60,561 nt of DNA from the NCBI GenBank assembly GCA_023388995.1, contig JAEWFD010000014.1, forward strand, positions 1 to 60,561, given 5' to 3'. Both the position numbers and the translations under genes were made by a program. The DNA comes from Bacillota bacterium (GTDB lineage: Bacteria > Bacillota_I > Bacilli_A > Erysipelotrichales > Erysipelotrichaceae). Shown piece after piece: positions 33,761 through 43,082 of the stretch (position 1 is the stretch's first letter; each line of letters starts with the position of its first letter). The notes beneath the pieces are model-generated. The model was not told the DNA's origin and ran no database searches. It worked only from the letters and a program-made list of their open reading frames with translations.

Positions 33761-34457
33761 TTATGTTGAATTCAAGAATGTATGCAAACGATATCAGATG
33801 GGTGAGGTTACCATTACTGCGTCTGACAGCGTCAGTTTTCAAATTAACAAAGGAGAATTTGTCGTTGTAACCGGGCCTAGCGGCGCAGGTAAAACCACTG
33901 TCTTGAATATGCTGGGCGGGATGGACAATTGTGATGATGGCGATATTGTTGTTGCAGGAAGTACCATCAGCAATTACAATTCACGCCAGTTAACCAAATA
34001 CCGCCGCCATGATATCGGTTTTGTATTCCAATTTTATAATCTGGTACCTAATCTAACAGCTCAGGAAAACGTGGAACTATCCAGTCAGATTGTGAAAAAT
34101 CCAATGTCTGCCAGTGAAGTTCTCAATCAGGTTGGGTTAAGTGAACGCCGCAATAACTTTCCCGCACAATTGTCGGGAGGCGAGCAGCAGCGTGTATCTA
34201 TCGCCCGGGCATTAGCCAAAAATCCAAAATTGCTGCTATGTGATGAACCGACCGGGGCACTGGATTATCAAACCGGAAAAACAATCCTTAAGCTATTGCA
34301 AGATACCTGCCGCCAGCAAAATATGACTGTCATTGTCATCACGCATAACTTGGCAATCACACCAATGGCGGATCGTGTCATCCAAATGAAAAACTCGCAG
34401 GTTTCCAATATTATGGTTAACTCATCGCCAACCAGTATTGACGACATTGAATGGTAA
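33753..34457 (+). CDS. ABC transporter ATP-binding protein (LolD/MacB type)
   Basis: The 234-residue ATPase has Walker A GPSGAGKTT, Q-loop FVFQFYNLVP, signature LSGGEQQRV, Walker B LLLCDEPTGALD and H-loop VITHN. ATG at 33753 has AGGA eight bases upstream, preferred to ATG 33747; both overlap the TetR gene. It energises the FtsX-like permease encoded next. The family exports peptides, lipids or drugs rather than importing. Confidence 0.92.
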   Translation: MNSYVEFKNVCKRYQMGEVTITASDSVSFQINKGEFVVVTGPSGAGKTTVLNMLGGMDNCDDGDIVVAGSTISNYNSRQLTKYRRHDIGFVFQFYNLVPNLTAQENVELSSQIVKNPMSASEVLNQVGLSERRNNFPAQLSGGEQQRVSIARALAKNPKLLLCDEPTGALDYQTGKTILKLLQDTCRQQNMTVIVITHNLAITPMADRVIQMKNSQVSNIMVNSSPTSIDDIEW

Positions 34458-34461
34458 TGCT

Positions 34462-37400
34462 ATGAAACAGAATGTAATTCTAACGGAGCTAGGTCGGGAA
34501 ATCTGGAAAACACGCAGCCGCTTCTTCTCCATTGTTGCCATCATTGCACTTGGTACTGGTTTCTTCAGCGGTCTCAAAGCAACTACGCCAGACATGAAGG
34601 CCACGGCTGATGCCTATTATCAAGACAGCAGATTGAGTGATTTCCATCTTGTTTCGACGATGGGAATTACCAAAGAGGATATTGCAGAAATTCATGCTAT
34701 TGATGGCATTGATGCTGTTATGCCTGGCTATTCCGCAGATGTCTTTTTAAGACAAAACAATGAATCCAACTTAATTGCTAAATTAATATCCCTGCCTATC
34801 AACCAGCTGGAAAATGAAGCAAATTATCTTAATCAACCCAAGCTTGTTTCAGGACGCATGCCTTATCAAAGCGGAGAATGTCTTTTAGATGCAGCTGCCA
34901 AACGTTTAGTAAGTGAAGATATCCTGCACTTTGCCAGCGGTGACAGTGAGGCAGAGTTAGCGGATAGTCTATCTATCGATTCCTGCAAAGTTGTCGGTTA
35001 TGTAAACTCTGCTCGCTTTGTCAACTTTGAACGAGGCAGCAGCCGGATCGGCAACGGCACAACCCAAGTGTTTGTACTGCTTCCCGAACAAGATTTCGCT
35101 TATGAATTTTTTACCGATTTATATTTGGCTGTTGATAGCAGCGGTGTTTCTGCCTTTTCGGAAGAATACGAAACATTGATTGATAACTATCAGCTTATCT
35201 TGGAAGAATTTGGCGATCGTCGCAAACTTATTCGCTATGATGATATTTACCAAGAAGCCATGGAAAAAATAAATGATGCAAAGGAAGAATTGCTTGACGG
35301 CAAAACAAAAGCAGACCGGGAATTAAAAGATGCCTGGCGCAAGATTCTCGATGGAGAGGAAGAATGGCTGGATGGCAAGCAAACCCTTGCAGACGAACAA
35401 GCCAAAGCAGAGCAAGAAATTGCCGATGCCAAACGTGAGTTGGCAGATGGCGAACTGGAGTATGCCAAACAATATGCTGACTTTGAAAAAGAAATTGCCG
35501 CTGCTCAGAAAAAGATCGATGATGGCTGGATAGAACTGGCCAAAGGCGAAGCTAAGCTGGAAAATGGCCGCCGGGAACTGGCTGACGGACAAGGTGAATA
35601 TAACCAGCAGAAAGTTCTAGCTGAAAAACAATTAGAAGAAGCGCAAGCTGGCTTAAATGCCTTCAAACCACTCTCGCAAAATGTCAGCAGCATCACAATA
35701 GCAAATTATCAAACTAACCCCATTTATCATGGTTTACTTCAAGTTGCATCTCAGTTTCCCGGCCTAGAAACTGTCCTCACTAGTTTTGAAAATACACCAA
35801 ATGATACAACACTAGGCTACCTGATTCAAACTGTTCAAACAATTGAAACAACTATGGAAAAACAGATTAGTGATGGTGAAGCTCAGCTAGCCGACGGCGC
35901 TGCCCAGCTAAGAGATGCTGCAAGCAAACTGAACGCTGGTCAACGGGAACTGAATCAAGCCCGGATTGATCTCGAAGAGGGACAAAAGAAATTGCTGGAA
36001 GAAAAAGCACTCGCTTTGCATGAGTTTCAAGTAGCAAGAGCAAAACTGGATGATGGCGCCAAGGAGTTGGCGGATGCAGAGGTAACACTTGCCAAAGAAC
36101 TTGCTGATGCAAAACAGGAACTGGATGACGGTGAACGTGACTTGCGCAAAGCCAAGCAGGACTATGCCAAAGGTAAACGAGAAGCCAATGAAGAAATTGA
36201 GGATGGCGAAGTCAAAATCAGCGATGCCGAAAAAGAACTGGCAAAACTGGAATATCCAAAGTGGTATGTATTTGACCGCACGCAGCAGCCGGGATATGCC
36301 AACTATGGCGAAGATGCTGATCGCGTTGATAAGATTTCAGCGGTCTTCCCTGTCTTCTTTATTTTGGTAGCTGCTCTTGTCTGCCTGACTACCATGTCCC
36401 GTATGGTAGAAGAACAGCGAACACAAATCGGTACCATGAAAGCATTGGGCTATGGCACAAAGACCATTATCGGCAAATATATGTCATATGCATTACTTGC
36501 CAGTATTCTTGGAGCAGCAATCGGACTCTCTGTTGGGTTTGTATTATTCCCCAAAATTATATTTGCGGCATACTTGATCATGTATCAGCTGCCGCCTGTC
36601 ATGACTCCATACCACTGGCCAATGGCACTTGGCAGCGTTCTGGTCAGTATCCTTTGTACCACAGGCGCTGCATTCCTTGCTTGCCGGAAAGAATTGACAG
36701 CACAGCCTTCCCAGCTGATGCGTCCCAAAGCACCTAAAAACGGCAAGCGTGTTCTCTTTGAACGTCTTCCTTTCCTATGGAACAGGTTGTCATTTTCAAT
36801 GAAAGTCACGATTCGCAATCTTTTCCGCTATAAAGCAAGAGTATTGATGACGATCTTAGGAACGGGCGGCTGTACTGCTTTGATTCTTGCCGGATTTGGA
36901 ATGCAATATTCGATCTCATCCATTGTGGACAAGCAGTACCAGACCATCTTCCATCATGATGTCATGATCGCTTTGGAAGAAAACACAACATCTGCGCAGC
37001 TGAAAACACTGCATGAAACATTGAACAATACGGATTATCTCGATGATTTCATGTATATCTACTCTAAAAAAATAGATGCCAGCTCTCTTGCACCTACTCG
37101 CTCCGCCTTCCTGTTTGTGGCAGAAGATACGAAGCATCTTGAAACCTTTGTAGATTTCCATACCAGAATTGAAAAAACACCGCTTACGCTGAGTGACGAC
37201 GGTGTAATTATCAATGAGAAACTGGCAAAGCTGCTGAAGATAAAAGTTGGCGACTCCATCACCTTGCATGAAAACAATCAATTGCAAGAGGTGCCAGTTA
37301 CAGGTATTATGGAAAACTACACCATGAACTATATTTATATGAGTTCAGCATTCTATAAGCAAACATTCCAAAAACAAGCAGAGGCAAATATGGTGCTCGC

Positions 37401-37929
37401 TGCCATGCAGGAAGATAACACCAAGCAAGAATCGGCATTGGCAACGATGCTGCTGGAACAAGATGCTGTGCTCGGCATCTCATACACCCGTGAAACAGGC
37501 AAAACATTTGCGGATATGATTGGCTCTTTGAATATCATTGTCGGTGTCATTATCCTCTTTGCAGGTGCATTGGCATTCATCGTTTTGTACAATTTGACCA
37601 ACATCAATGTGAATGAGCGCATCCGTGAACTAGCAACAATCAAAGTACTGGGCTTTTATGACGGTGAAGTCAGTTCCTATATTTATCGTGAAAACACCAT
37701 CAGTGCCATGCTAGGCATGGTTACCGGGTTAGGTATTGGAATCATTCTCCACCGTTTCATCATTCAAACAGCAGAGGTAGAGATGGTTATGTTTAATCCG
37801 GCAATCAGCCGAAGCGGCTTTCTCTATGCGTGTGTGCTGACGATGTTCTTTACGCTGATCGTCAATATTGCCTTGCATTTCCGCTTAAAACGAATTGATA
37901 TGGTGGAATCTCTCAAATCAGTAGAATAA
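34462..37929 (+). CDS. FtsX/MacB-type ABC permease with long coiled-coil ectodomain
   Basis: The 1155-residue protein has one helix near residues 20-45, a large extracellular part, three helices at about 635-770 (FFILVAALVCLTTM), a second ectodomain (about 800-1010) and three C-terminal helices. The layout is a duplicated FtsX domain. Within the first ectodomain, about residues 270-400 and 470-600 are heptad-rich coiled coils built from LADG/LDDG/ELADA-type repeats. TTG 34438 could also open the frame, but ATG 34462, 4 nt after the ATPase stop, is chosen. Substrate not evident; a wall-spanning or lipid/peptide-exporting role is inferred. Confidence 0.9.
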   Translation: MKQNVILTELGREIWKTRSRFFSIVAIIALGTGFFSGLKATTPDMKATADAYYQDSRLSDFHLVSTMGITKEDIAEIHAIDGIDAVMPGYSADVFLRQNNESNLIAKLISLPINQLENEANYLNQPKLVSGRMPYQSGECLLDAAAKRLVSEDILHFASGDSEAELADSLSIDSCKVVGYVNSARFVNFERGSSRIGNGTTQVFVLLPEQDFAYEFFTDLYLAVDSSGVSAFSEEYETLIDNYQLILEEFGDRRKLIRYDDIYQEAMEKINDAKEELLDGKTKADRELKDAWRKILDGEEEWLDGKQTLADEQAKAEQEIADAKRELADGELEYAKQYADFEKEIAAAQKKIDDGWIELAKGEAKLENGRRELADGQGEYNQQKVLAEKQLEEAQAGLNAFKPLSQNVSSITIANYQTNPIYHGLLQVASQFPGLETVLTSFENTPNDTTLGYLIQTVQTIETTMEKQISDGEAQLADGAAQLRDAASKLNAGQRELNQARIDLEEGQKKLLEEKALALHEFQVARAKLDDGAKELADAEVTLAKELADAKQELDDGERDLRKAKQDYAKGKREANEEIEDGEVKISDAEKELAKLEYPKWYVFDRTQQPGYANYGEDADRVDKISAVFPVFFILVAALVCLTTMSRMVEEQRTQIGTMKALGYGTKTIIGKYMSYALLASILGAAIGLSVGFVLFPKIIFAAYLIMYQLPPVMTPYHWPMALGSVLVSILCTTGAAFLACRKELTAQPSQLMRPKAPKNGKRVLFERLPFLWNRLSFSMKVTIRNLFRYKARVLMTILGTGGCTALILAGFGMQYSISSIVDKQYQTIFHHDVMIALEENTTSAQLKTLHETLNNTDYLDDFMYIYSKKIDASSLAPTRSAFLFVAEDTKHLETFVDFHTRIEKTPLTLSDDGVIINEKLAKLLKIKVGDSITLHENNQLQEVPVTGIMENYTMNYIYMSSAFYKQTFQKQAEANMVLAAMQEDNTKQESALATMLLEQDAVLGISYTRETGKTFADMIGSLNIIVGVIILFAGALAFIVLYNLTNINVNERIRELATIKVLGFYDGEVSSYIYRENTISAMLGMVTGLGIGIILHRFIIQTAEVEMVMFNPAISRSGFLYACVLTMFFTLIVNIALHFRLKRIDMVESLKSVE

Positions 37930-37950
37930 CCAGCTGCGGCTGGTTTTTTT
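37928..37950 (+). terminator. terminator of the ABC operon
   Basis: AACCAGC-tgcg-GCTGGTT followed by TTTTT, right after the permease stop. Confidence 0.9.
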
Positions 37951-37956
37951 CTGCTC

Positions 37957-38649
37957 CTACCAAATATGATATACTTGCACCAGCCAAACAGCCAATAACG
38001 CACCCAATATGGAACCTAGCACAGGAACCAACGCGTATCCCCAGTTACTTGCACTTTTATGACGCAGCGGCAATAGAAAATGAACAACACGTGGTCCTAA
38101 GTCCTTGACAGGATTTAACGCAAAGCCGGTGACGCTGCCAAATGCCATCCCCAGCCCCATCATCACCAGCATCATCATCAGCCGCTCCATGCCATGGATA
38201 TAGCCTTGCATCATACTGATTCTGACGACAAAGACCATGAAGCATGTTGTAATGAGTTCTGACAGCATATTCAGCGGCCAAAATGAAACAGCTGGCGGAA
38301 CAACAAATAAATGAATTGTTTTGTCAATGTCATTTTTATGAAATTGCAGTGCATATATGAGATATGCCAGCAAAGATCCGGTAATGGAACCTAGCAGCTG
38401 CCCGCTGATATATTCATTTGCCAAATCCCCATGAATGGTACCATCCATTGCAAGAGCAATGGTAAGTGCCGGATTTAGATGACTGCCGCTTGGTGCTGCT
38501 ACCAATCCCCCTAACAGCACCGCAATGGCCCATCCGCAGGCTAGAAAAAATAAGTCTTTCCTTTTTCGAAAACCCATAGCAAAGTTTGTTCCGACACCAA
38601 AAAAGAGAAATGTTGCCGTGCCAAGAAATTCTGATAAAAAGATCGTCAT
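37957..38649 (-). CDS. glpF: aquaporin / glycerol facilitator (MIP family)
   Basis: The 230-residue protein has six membrane helices and two half-helix pore loops. The first is canonical (SHLNPALT); the second reads GFALNPVKDLGPR, so the second NPA is NPV and the usual NPARD is NPVKD, as in some glyceroporins. The Asp in loop E favours glycerol over water. The GlpP-type antiterminator at 59304-59885 could act on such a gene, but no GlpP target was identified. A monocistronic gene. Confidence 0.87.
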   Translation of the reverse strand: MTIFLSEFLGTATFLFFGVGTNFAMGFRKRKDLFFLACGWAIAVLLGGLVAAPSGSHLNPALTIALAMDGTIHGDLANEYISGQLLGSITGSLLAYLIYALQFHKNDIDKTIHLFVVPPAVSFWPLNMLSELITTCFMVFVVRISMMQGYIHGMERLMMMLVMMGLGMAFGSVTGFALNPVKDLGPRVVHFLLPLRHKSASNWGYALVPVLGSILGALLAVWLVQVYHIW

Positions 38650-38885
38650 CTTAATCCTCCGCTCTACCGAAAGTAATTTTCTTATTCCATAGATATGCGG
38701 CAGGTGGATGTTTGTATTATGTTCTTCCTAAAAAAGTGATCATCTAATTAATGATCGTATAACTTGCTAAAATTTTCAGTCATGTTTCTGCAGTATAGTT
38801 AATTGAAGATTAATAGATGGGTTACTTTCTTTATTTTATTAATTGTAGTAAAATTATAAATAGTCAGAAATTTGGGGGATTCAGT

Positions 38886-39521
38886 ATGCCATCATTAGAT
38901 TTATCCAAAACTCAAAGATACATAGAATGGTTAAAGAAAAAACTTTTTTTTGATATTAAAGCTCCGTCTGCATCAAAAAGAATTGTAAGACGTGGAGAAG
39001 TATATAAATGTGACTTAGGAATGGGAATCGGTAGTGAAGAGTCGAAAGAAAGACCTTGTTTAATTTTACAATATGATGCTGGTAATGCAAATTCATCTAA
39101 TACAATTGTTGCACCAATAACGCATAGCTCATCATCTTTGCCTATTGTAGTTCCAATTGTAAATAAATATAATTCTGGCGTTCTTATTCTCGATGGATAT
39201 GTCTTACTCGGAAATATTGTAACTGTAAGTAAAGCACGATTAGGGGATTTCATCGTTACATTAGAACCATTTGAAATGACGAAAGTTGATGAAGCAATTG
39301 CTGTCTCATTGGATATCAAAAGACACTACGATAAATTAATGAATATACATAAAGATAAGTTAGATTATGTAGAGAAACTGAAGAAAAAAATTACTATTTT
39401 AGAGAGTCAAAAAGAGGAAATAAGTAATGAATTAACAATCTTTAAGGATATACTTGACAAACACAAAATACAAAGTTTTCAGGAACTGGATGAAATCATT
39501 CAGTTAAGAAAGCCTGAATAA
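38886..39521 (+). CDS. MazF/PemK-like toxin with C-terminal coiled coil
   Basis: The 211-residue protein has a PemK/MazF core at about residues 35-140 (RRGEVYKCDLGMGIGSEESK, RPCLILQYD, TIVAPITHS, LGNIVTVSKARLGDFI). About 60 residues of highly charged coiled coil follow (KDKLDYVEKLKKKITILESQ). ATG 38886 has GGGGGATTCAGT before it; a longer reading from 38817 is less likely. MazF-fold proteins cut RNA at short sites. No antitoxin gene is next to it. The DNA is notably AT-rich against its neighbours, suggesting acquired DNA. Immediately past the stop a promoter and two repeated RNA-like hairpin units begin. Confidence 0.82.
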   Translation: MPSLDLSKTQRYIEWLKKKLFFDIKAPSASKRIVRRGEVYKCDLGMGIGSEESKERPCLILQYDAGNANSSNTIVAPITHSSSSLPIVVPIVNKYNSGVLILDGYVLLGNIVTVSKARLGDFIVTLEPFEMTKVDEAIAVSLDIKRHYDKLMNIHKDKLDYVEKLKKKITILESQKEEISNELTIFKDILDKHKIQSFQELDEIIQLRKPE

Positions 39522-39527
39522 AAACAC

Positions 39528-39556
39528 TTGACAACTAAATATTGAAATGATATTGT
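39528..39556 (+). promoter_or_regulatory. strong promoter for the repeated RNA
   Basis: TTGACA (39528-39533), 17 bp, TATTGT (39551-39556). It starts 7 nt after the toxin stop and would initiate near 39563, exactly where the first repeat unit begins. Confidence 0.7.
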
Positions 39557-39562
39557 AACTAT

Positions 39563-39774
39563 ACAAAGATATTGTTCACGTGCGGGGCAATGGTAAATTA
39601 TTTCAAAGATGGGGGGCTACGAGTGAGCCCCCTAGTATTATTTTAGCTTATACTGCATATACTATAATACAAAGATACCTTGAGATGAATGCTCATGGTG
39701 GTATTTGATTAAAGATAGGGAGCCACGAGTGGGCTCCCTTGTATTTTAGCTTACTAAATTGCTGCATTAATTCT
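39563..39774 (+). ncRNA. candidate structured RNA, two 106-nt tandem units
   Basis: Unit A begins at 39563 and unit B at 39669, both with ACAAAGATA, and each has a second AAAGAT at the same offset. Both carry a stem with identical loop ACGAGTG: GGGGGCT/AGCCCCC (39612-39632) and GGGAGCC/GGCTCCC (39718-39738). The stems differ at two base pairs, both by compensating changes (G-C to A-U and U-A to C-G), and an outer G.U becomes A-U. Both units end GTATT...TTAGCTTA. Sequence between is otherwise diverged. The T stretch after each stem is interrupted, so these are not typical terminators. There is no ORF of note. An RNA antitoxin or regulator of the neighbouring MazF-like gene is an inference. Confidence 0.65.
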
Positions 39775-40050
39775 AATTATGAAGCATATCTAAGATTTCT
39801 TAGTATCATCAAAATTGCGATTAAAAAATTACAATTGCAATTCCATTATAAAAGCGTTTAAAGTATAAATGTAAAAGCATTTGTTAGATCAAAGATCTCT
39901 CTTATGAATTCGTGCAAAGCATCCAAAATTGCTGTTATTCATCAAAAGATTGCTCTAACCTTCATTCATAATAAAACATCAGAATTTCATTATCTATCTA
40001 CTATTGAGATACCATATTGACACTAATCATCTTATCGATGATCACGCTTC
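39775..40050. other. AT-rich intergenic stretch, nothing recognised
   Basis: No ORF with a start signal was seen. A small hairpin ATCATC-ttatc-GATGAT (about 40026-40041) lies just past the GH2 stop; it lacks a T run. Confidence 0.4.
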
Positions 40051-42459
40051 TTACTGGTATTCTGCCTTTTTTACTTCAAAAGATATTTCCTGCATGCCCA
40101 GTCTTTCACTTTCAATACGCAGTACTCCCGTTCCGGACTTTCCTGCAGATTTTATATACAATCCGCAGCTGCCACCGGCAAATGACAGCAAGCAAGTACC
40201 AACAAGAGCAATATCTCCCTGAACAGAAACCTGAACTGCTTCATGGTAGAAAGGAAGAATATTCCCGAATTGATCGATTGCCTCAATTACCACTCTGCTC
40301 ATATCATAGGTATCTTCTTCGATCAATGTAGTTCGATCCGCTTTGATTGCATAATGAAATGAAGTAACGGGGCCTTTCTGAATTGTCTTCACAACTTTTC
40401 CATCCTGAATGCCCTGGAATTCGTACGTAATCACAGTACCTCCCCAGTTTCCGACATATTTGCTGTACATGGCTTGTACCTCATCTCTGGATATTCCATG
40501 ATCTTTCGCAACTTCCAGCATCTTTTGCTCATAAACTGCAGGCAAAGTATTCTGGCCATATTTGCTGATTGCCAGCGCCAGTTCCTTAATTTTGGCGGCG
40601 ACATTTGATTCATAGCTTTCATGACGCAGAATCTGATCGCCAATCATATCATCGATCACAATCGGTGGATGCGGCAAATAAGGGAAATCTTCTTTATTAG
40701 GATAGAAACTTTGAATAAATTCCTTATTTTTATATACATCGATTCGCTCTAAATTCGTAAAAACATAAACATCTTTGATCTCACATGCATCATGTTCTCC
40801 AATATCCATGGTTGAGCTAAGTTCCATTACCGGAAATTGATCTTGCTGGCTGGCATACGCATAGGAAGCCAATTTGGGCTGTCTGAACATGTCAAGAACG
40901 CCATGATAGCAAATGCGGTCACCGCTGCCGAAATCTTTGTGGGTATTGTAATCATTCATACACCAGCCGACACTGCCGCTGATGCATGGATCTTTGTGCA
41001 TCGCATGCAGCACCCGCATATGCCGGAGTGCATGTTCCAAGCGCCGCTTTTCATGATCGAAGCGTTTGGTCGGAAACATATGTCCATTGTATTCGGTAAC
41101 GAGGTATGGGGCTTTTACACCACCTGTGACCCGCGCTACTTCATCCAATTCCGCATTGTCACCTCGATGAATAAAATCATTGTAGGTATAAACATCCTCC
41201 AGCAAATTGCTGTCTTTGATGCAGCGAACCCCGCCTGTTTGTCTGGTATCATCGAGGGAATGGCATATCTCATTGGTTTTCTTATATAAGGCATCACAAT
41301 CCGGTGATTCGTTGATGCGTACACCCCAAATGATAATGGATGGATGATTGCGATATTGCAGCACCATCTCTTTGGTGTGCTGGCATGTGATATCCCACCA
41401 TTCTCCTTCCGGGCCGATATGCTGCCAGCCAGGAATCTCCGTAAAGACCAGCAAACCCAGTTCATCGCAGCGATTGATGAAATGCTGTGACTGCGGATAA
41501 TGCGAAGTACGCACCAAATTTACTCCCAATTCGTATTTCAATAGCTCCGCATCTTTTTCCTGCCCGCTTTTCACCATCGCATAGCCGACATATGGATAGG
41601 CCTGATGCCGATTCAAGCCCATTAACTTGATTTGTTTTCCATTCAAGTAAAAGCCATCTTCTTTGAAGATGCATTCCCGAAACCCGATGCGAATGGTGTA
41701 AGTGTCCACAACTGTTCCTTGTTCTTCCAAATAGACTGTAACATGATATAGATTTGGATGTTCAACATCCCAAAGCGCAATGTCTGCCAATTCATCCACC
41801 AAAGACAATGAAGAAGCCGAAACCGCCACTTGCTGTGAGCGGAATACCTCATTGCCTGCTTGATTATGCATGACATAAGAAATGTGTTGTCTTTCATTTG
41901 TTTGGGCAAGCTGAATATCCAGTTGCAATTGCTTCTTCGTTTCCAATACCCGCAAAGTTTTCGCAAACACATCAGTGATATGGGAATTTGCGACCACCAG
42001 CAAAGATACTTCACGATAGATGCCGCCGTACACCAGATAATCAATGACTTTCCCAAATGGCGGTATCTCTTCCCGCTCTGTGCTGTCTACAATGACTGTA
42101 ATGGTATTTTGCTGCTCGTAAGATAGATAGTTTTGTATCGCAAAAGAGAATGCTGTATAACCGCCTTTATGCTCTCCTGCAAACTGACCATTTATATATA
42201 CCTGAGCATAGCTGGAAACGGCACCAAATTGCAGATAAACAGTCTTGTCTTTCCAGCTCTCATCCGCTTCAAAATGCTTGCGATAGCAGCTTACCATCTG
42301 ATAGGATGCCTCATCAAAATATTGATACGGCAATTCCTGCGTGGTATGCGGTAGCCGAACTTCCGCAAAAGCAGATTCATCGCAGCTCCAGTTTTGATAT
42401 CCTTCTATATACTGTTTTGTGTATAACCATTGATTATTTAACGCATATTCTGTTCTCAT
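40051..42459 (-). CDS. glycoside hydrolase family 2
   Basis: The 802-residue cytosolic enzyme (no signal peptide) has the GH2 order: jelly-roll sugar-binding domain (to about 170), Ig-like domain (to about 265), TIM barrel (270-580), then extra C-terminal beta domains. Acid/base Glu384 is in IIIWGVRINESPD and nucleophile Glu456 in YLVTEYNGHMF. RHQAYPYVGYAM is a typical loop. Beta-galactosidase, beta-glucuronidase and beta-mannosidase are all possible. AGAGGAGATCTGCC precedes ATG. No transporter adjoins, so the substrate arrives by another route. Confidence 0.9.
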   Translation of the reverse strand: MRTEYALNNQWLYTKQYIEGYQNWSCDESAFAEVRLPHTTQELPYQYFDEASYQMVSCYRKHFEADESWKDKTVYLQFGAVSSYAQVYINGQFAGEHKGGYTAFSFAIQNYLSYEQQNTITVIVDSTEREEIPPFGKVIDYLVYGGIYREVSLLVVANSHITDVFAKTLRVLETKKQLQLDIQLAQTNERQHISYVMHNQAGNEVFRSQQVAVSASSLSLVDELADIALWDVEHPNLYHVTVYLEEQGTVVDTYTIRIGFRECIFKEDGFYLNGKQIKLMGLNRHQAYPYVGYAMVKSGQEKDAELLKYELGVNLVRTSHYPQSQHFINRCDELGLLVFTEIPGWQHIGPEGEWWDITCQHTKEMVLQYRNHPSIIIWGVRINESPDCDALYKKTNEICHSLDDTRQTGGVRCIKDSNLLEDVYTYNDFIHRGDNAELDEVARVTGGVKAPYLVTEYNGHMFPTKRFDHEKRRLEHALRHMRVLHAMHKDPCISGSVGWCMNDYNTHKDFGSGDRICYHGVLDMFRQPKLASYAYASQQDQFPVMELSSTMDIGEHDACEIKDVYVFTNLERIDVYKNKEFIQSFYPNKEDFPYLPHPPIVIDDMIGDQILRHESYESNVAAKIKELALAISKYGQNTLPAVYEQKMLEVAKDHGISRDEVQAMYSKYVGNWGGTVITYEFQGIQDGKVVKTIQKGPVTSFHYAIKADRTTLIEEDTYDMSRVVIEAIDQFGNILPFYHEAVQVSVQGDIALVGTCLLSFAGGSCGLYIKSAGKSGTGVLRIESERLGMQEISFEVKKAEYQ

Positions 42460-42546
42460 GGCAGATCTCCTCTTCTACTTTAACAATTGTCATTGTCCTT
42501 ACTGCTGCATTATGGGAAAACTTCAAAGTGCACTTTGAACAACATC

Positions 42547-42981
42547 TTATATTTTGCCAATCAGCAGCAATATATCCTGCATATCATAGTGTCCGTTGTG
42601 AATATGCATATCATGCGCCATCTGATCAAATTGACCATGATTTCTGCGTATCATCTGCTCAACTGGCGGCGGCAAAGTGCCTTTCATACGAGTTGCAAAA
42701 CGCTCTAATTTCAATTCTAAATCAGCCGTCATCAAAATACGTACTGTTCTGTCTGGCAGCATGGCCGCCTGTTCCTGCTCTGCAATCACATAAATCAAAT
42801 ACTGGTTCGCTTGCTCATATTCATTGAGATATTCTTGAAATACTTGTTTTGCTTGCAGTGGATTCTTCGCCATTTTCAAGTATTCTTTTCCTTGCATCAC
42901 CTTTGCAGCCAGTACCTCCTGCAAACTTTGCGCCAGCGTAGTTTTGCCTGTGCAGCTTTCTCCAATCAGTGCAATAATCAT
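42547..42981 (-). CDS. small P-loop kinase
   Basis: The 144-residue protein has Walker A GESCTGKTTLAQ and a cytidylate/adenylate-kinase-like fold with a LID-like stretch (RMKGTLPPPVEQMIRRNHGQ). No specific family was recognised; it resembles small cytidylate-kinase-like ATPases. It lies between GH2 and an S41 gene of opposite strand, with an AAGAGGAAAGCAGA start signal. Confidence 0.7.
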   Translation of the reverse strand: MIIALIGESCTGKTTLAQSLQEVLAAKVMQGKEYLKMAKNPLQAKQVFQEYLNEYEQANQYLIYVIAEQEQAAMLPDRTVRILMTADLELKLERFATRMKGTLPPPVEQMIRRNHGQFDQMAHDMHIHNGHYDMQDILLLIGKI

Positions 42982-43048
42982 TCTGCTTTCCTCTTCTTTC
43001 CCTACTGTCTATCTTAACAAATCTACCAATCCTTCTCAAGGGCTTTCA

Positions 43049-43057
43049 TGCTATACT
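43049..43057 (+). promoter_or_regulatory. extended -10 of the S41 gene
   Basis: TGCTATACT with no clear -35, followed by CAGGGGGT and the start at 43083. Confidence 0.4.
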
Positions 43058-43082
43058 ATCTGTATATCAGGGGGTATTCACT

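Noticed and set aside
39611..39640. Interpretation of the repeated hairpins as ordinary terminators of the toxin gene
   Set aside because: The T tract is broken (TAGTATTATTTTAGC) and the same unit recurs 106 nt later with conserved loop and flanks, which a plain terminator would not need. It remains an alternative for part of the element.
39563..39774. CRISPR array
   Set aside because: There are only two units, the unit length is 106 nt and there are no spacers of regular length or cas genes.
42150..42827. Plus-strand frame of 225 codons spanning GH2 start and the P-loop kinase
   Set aside because: It is antisense to two genes with clear motifs, and its composition is that of a shadow frame.
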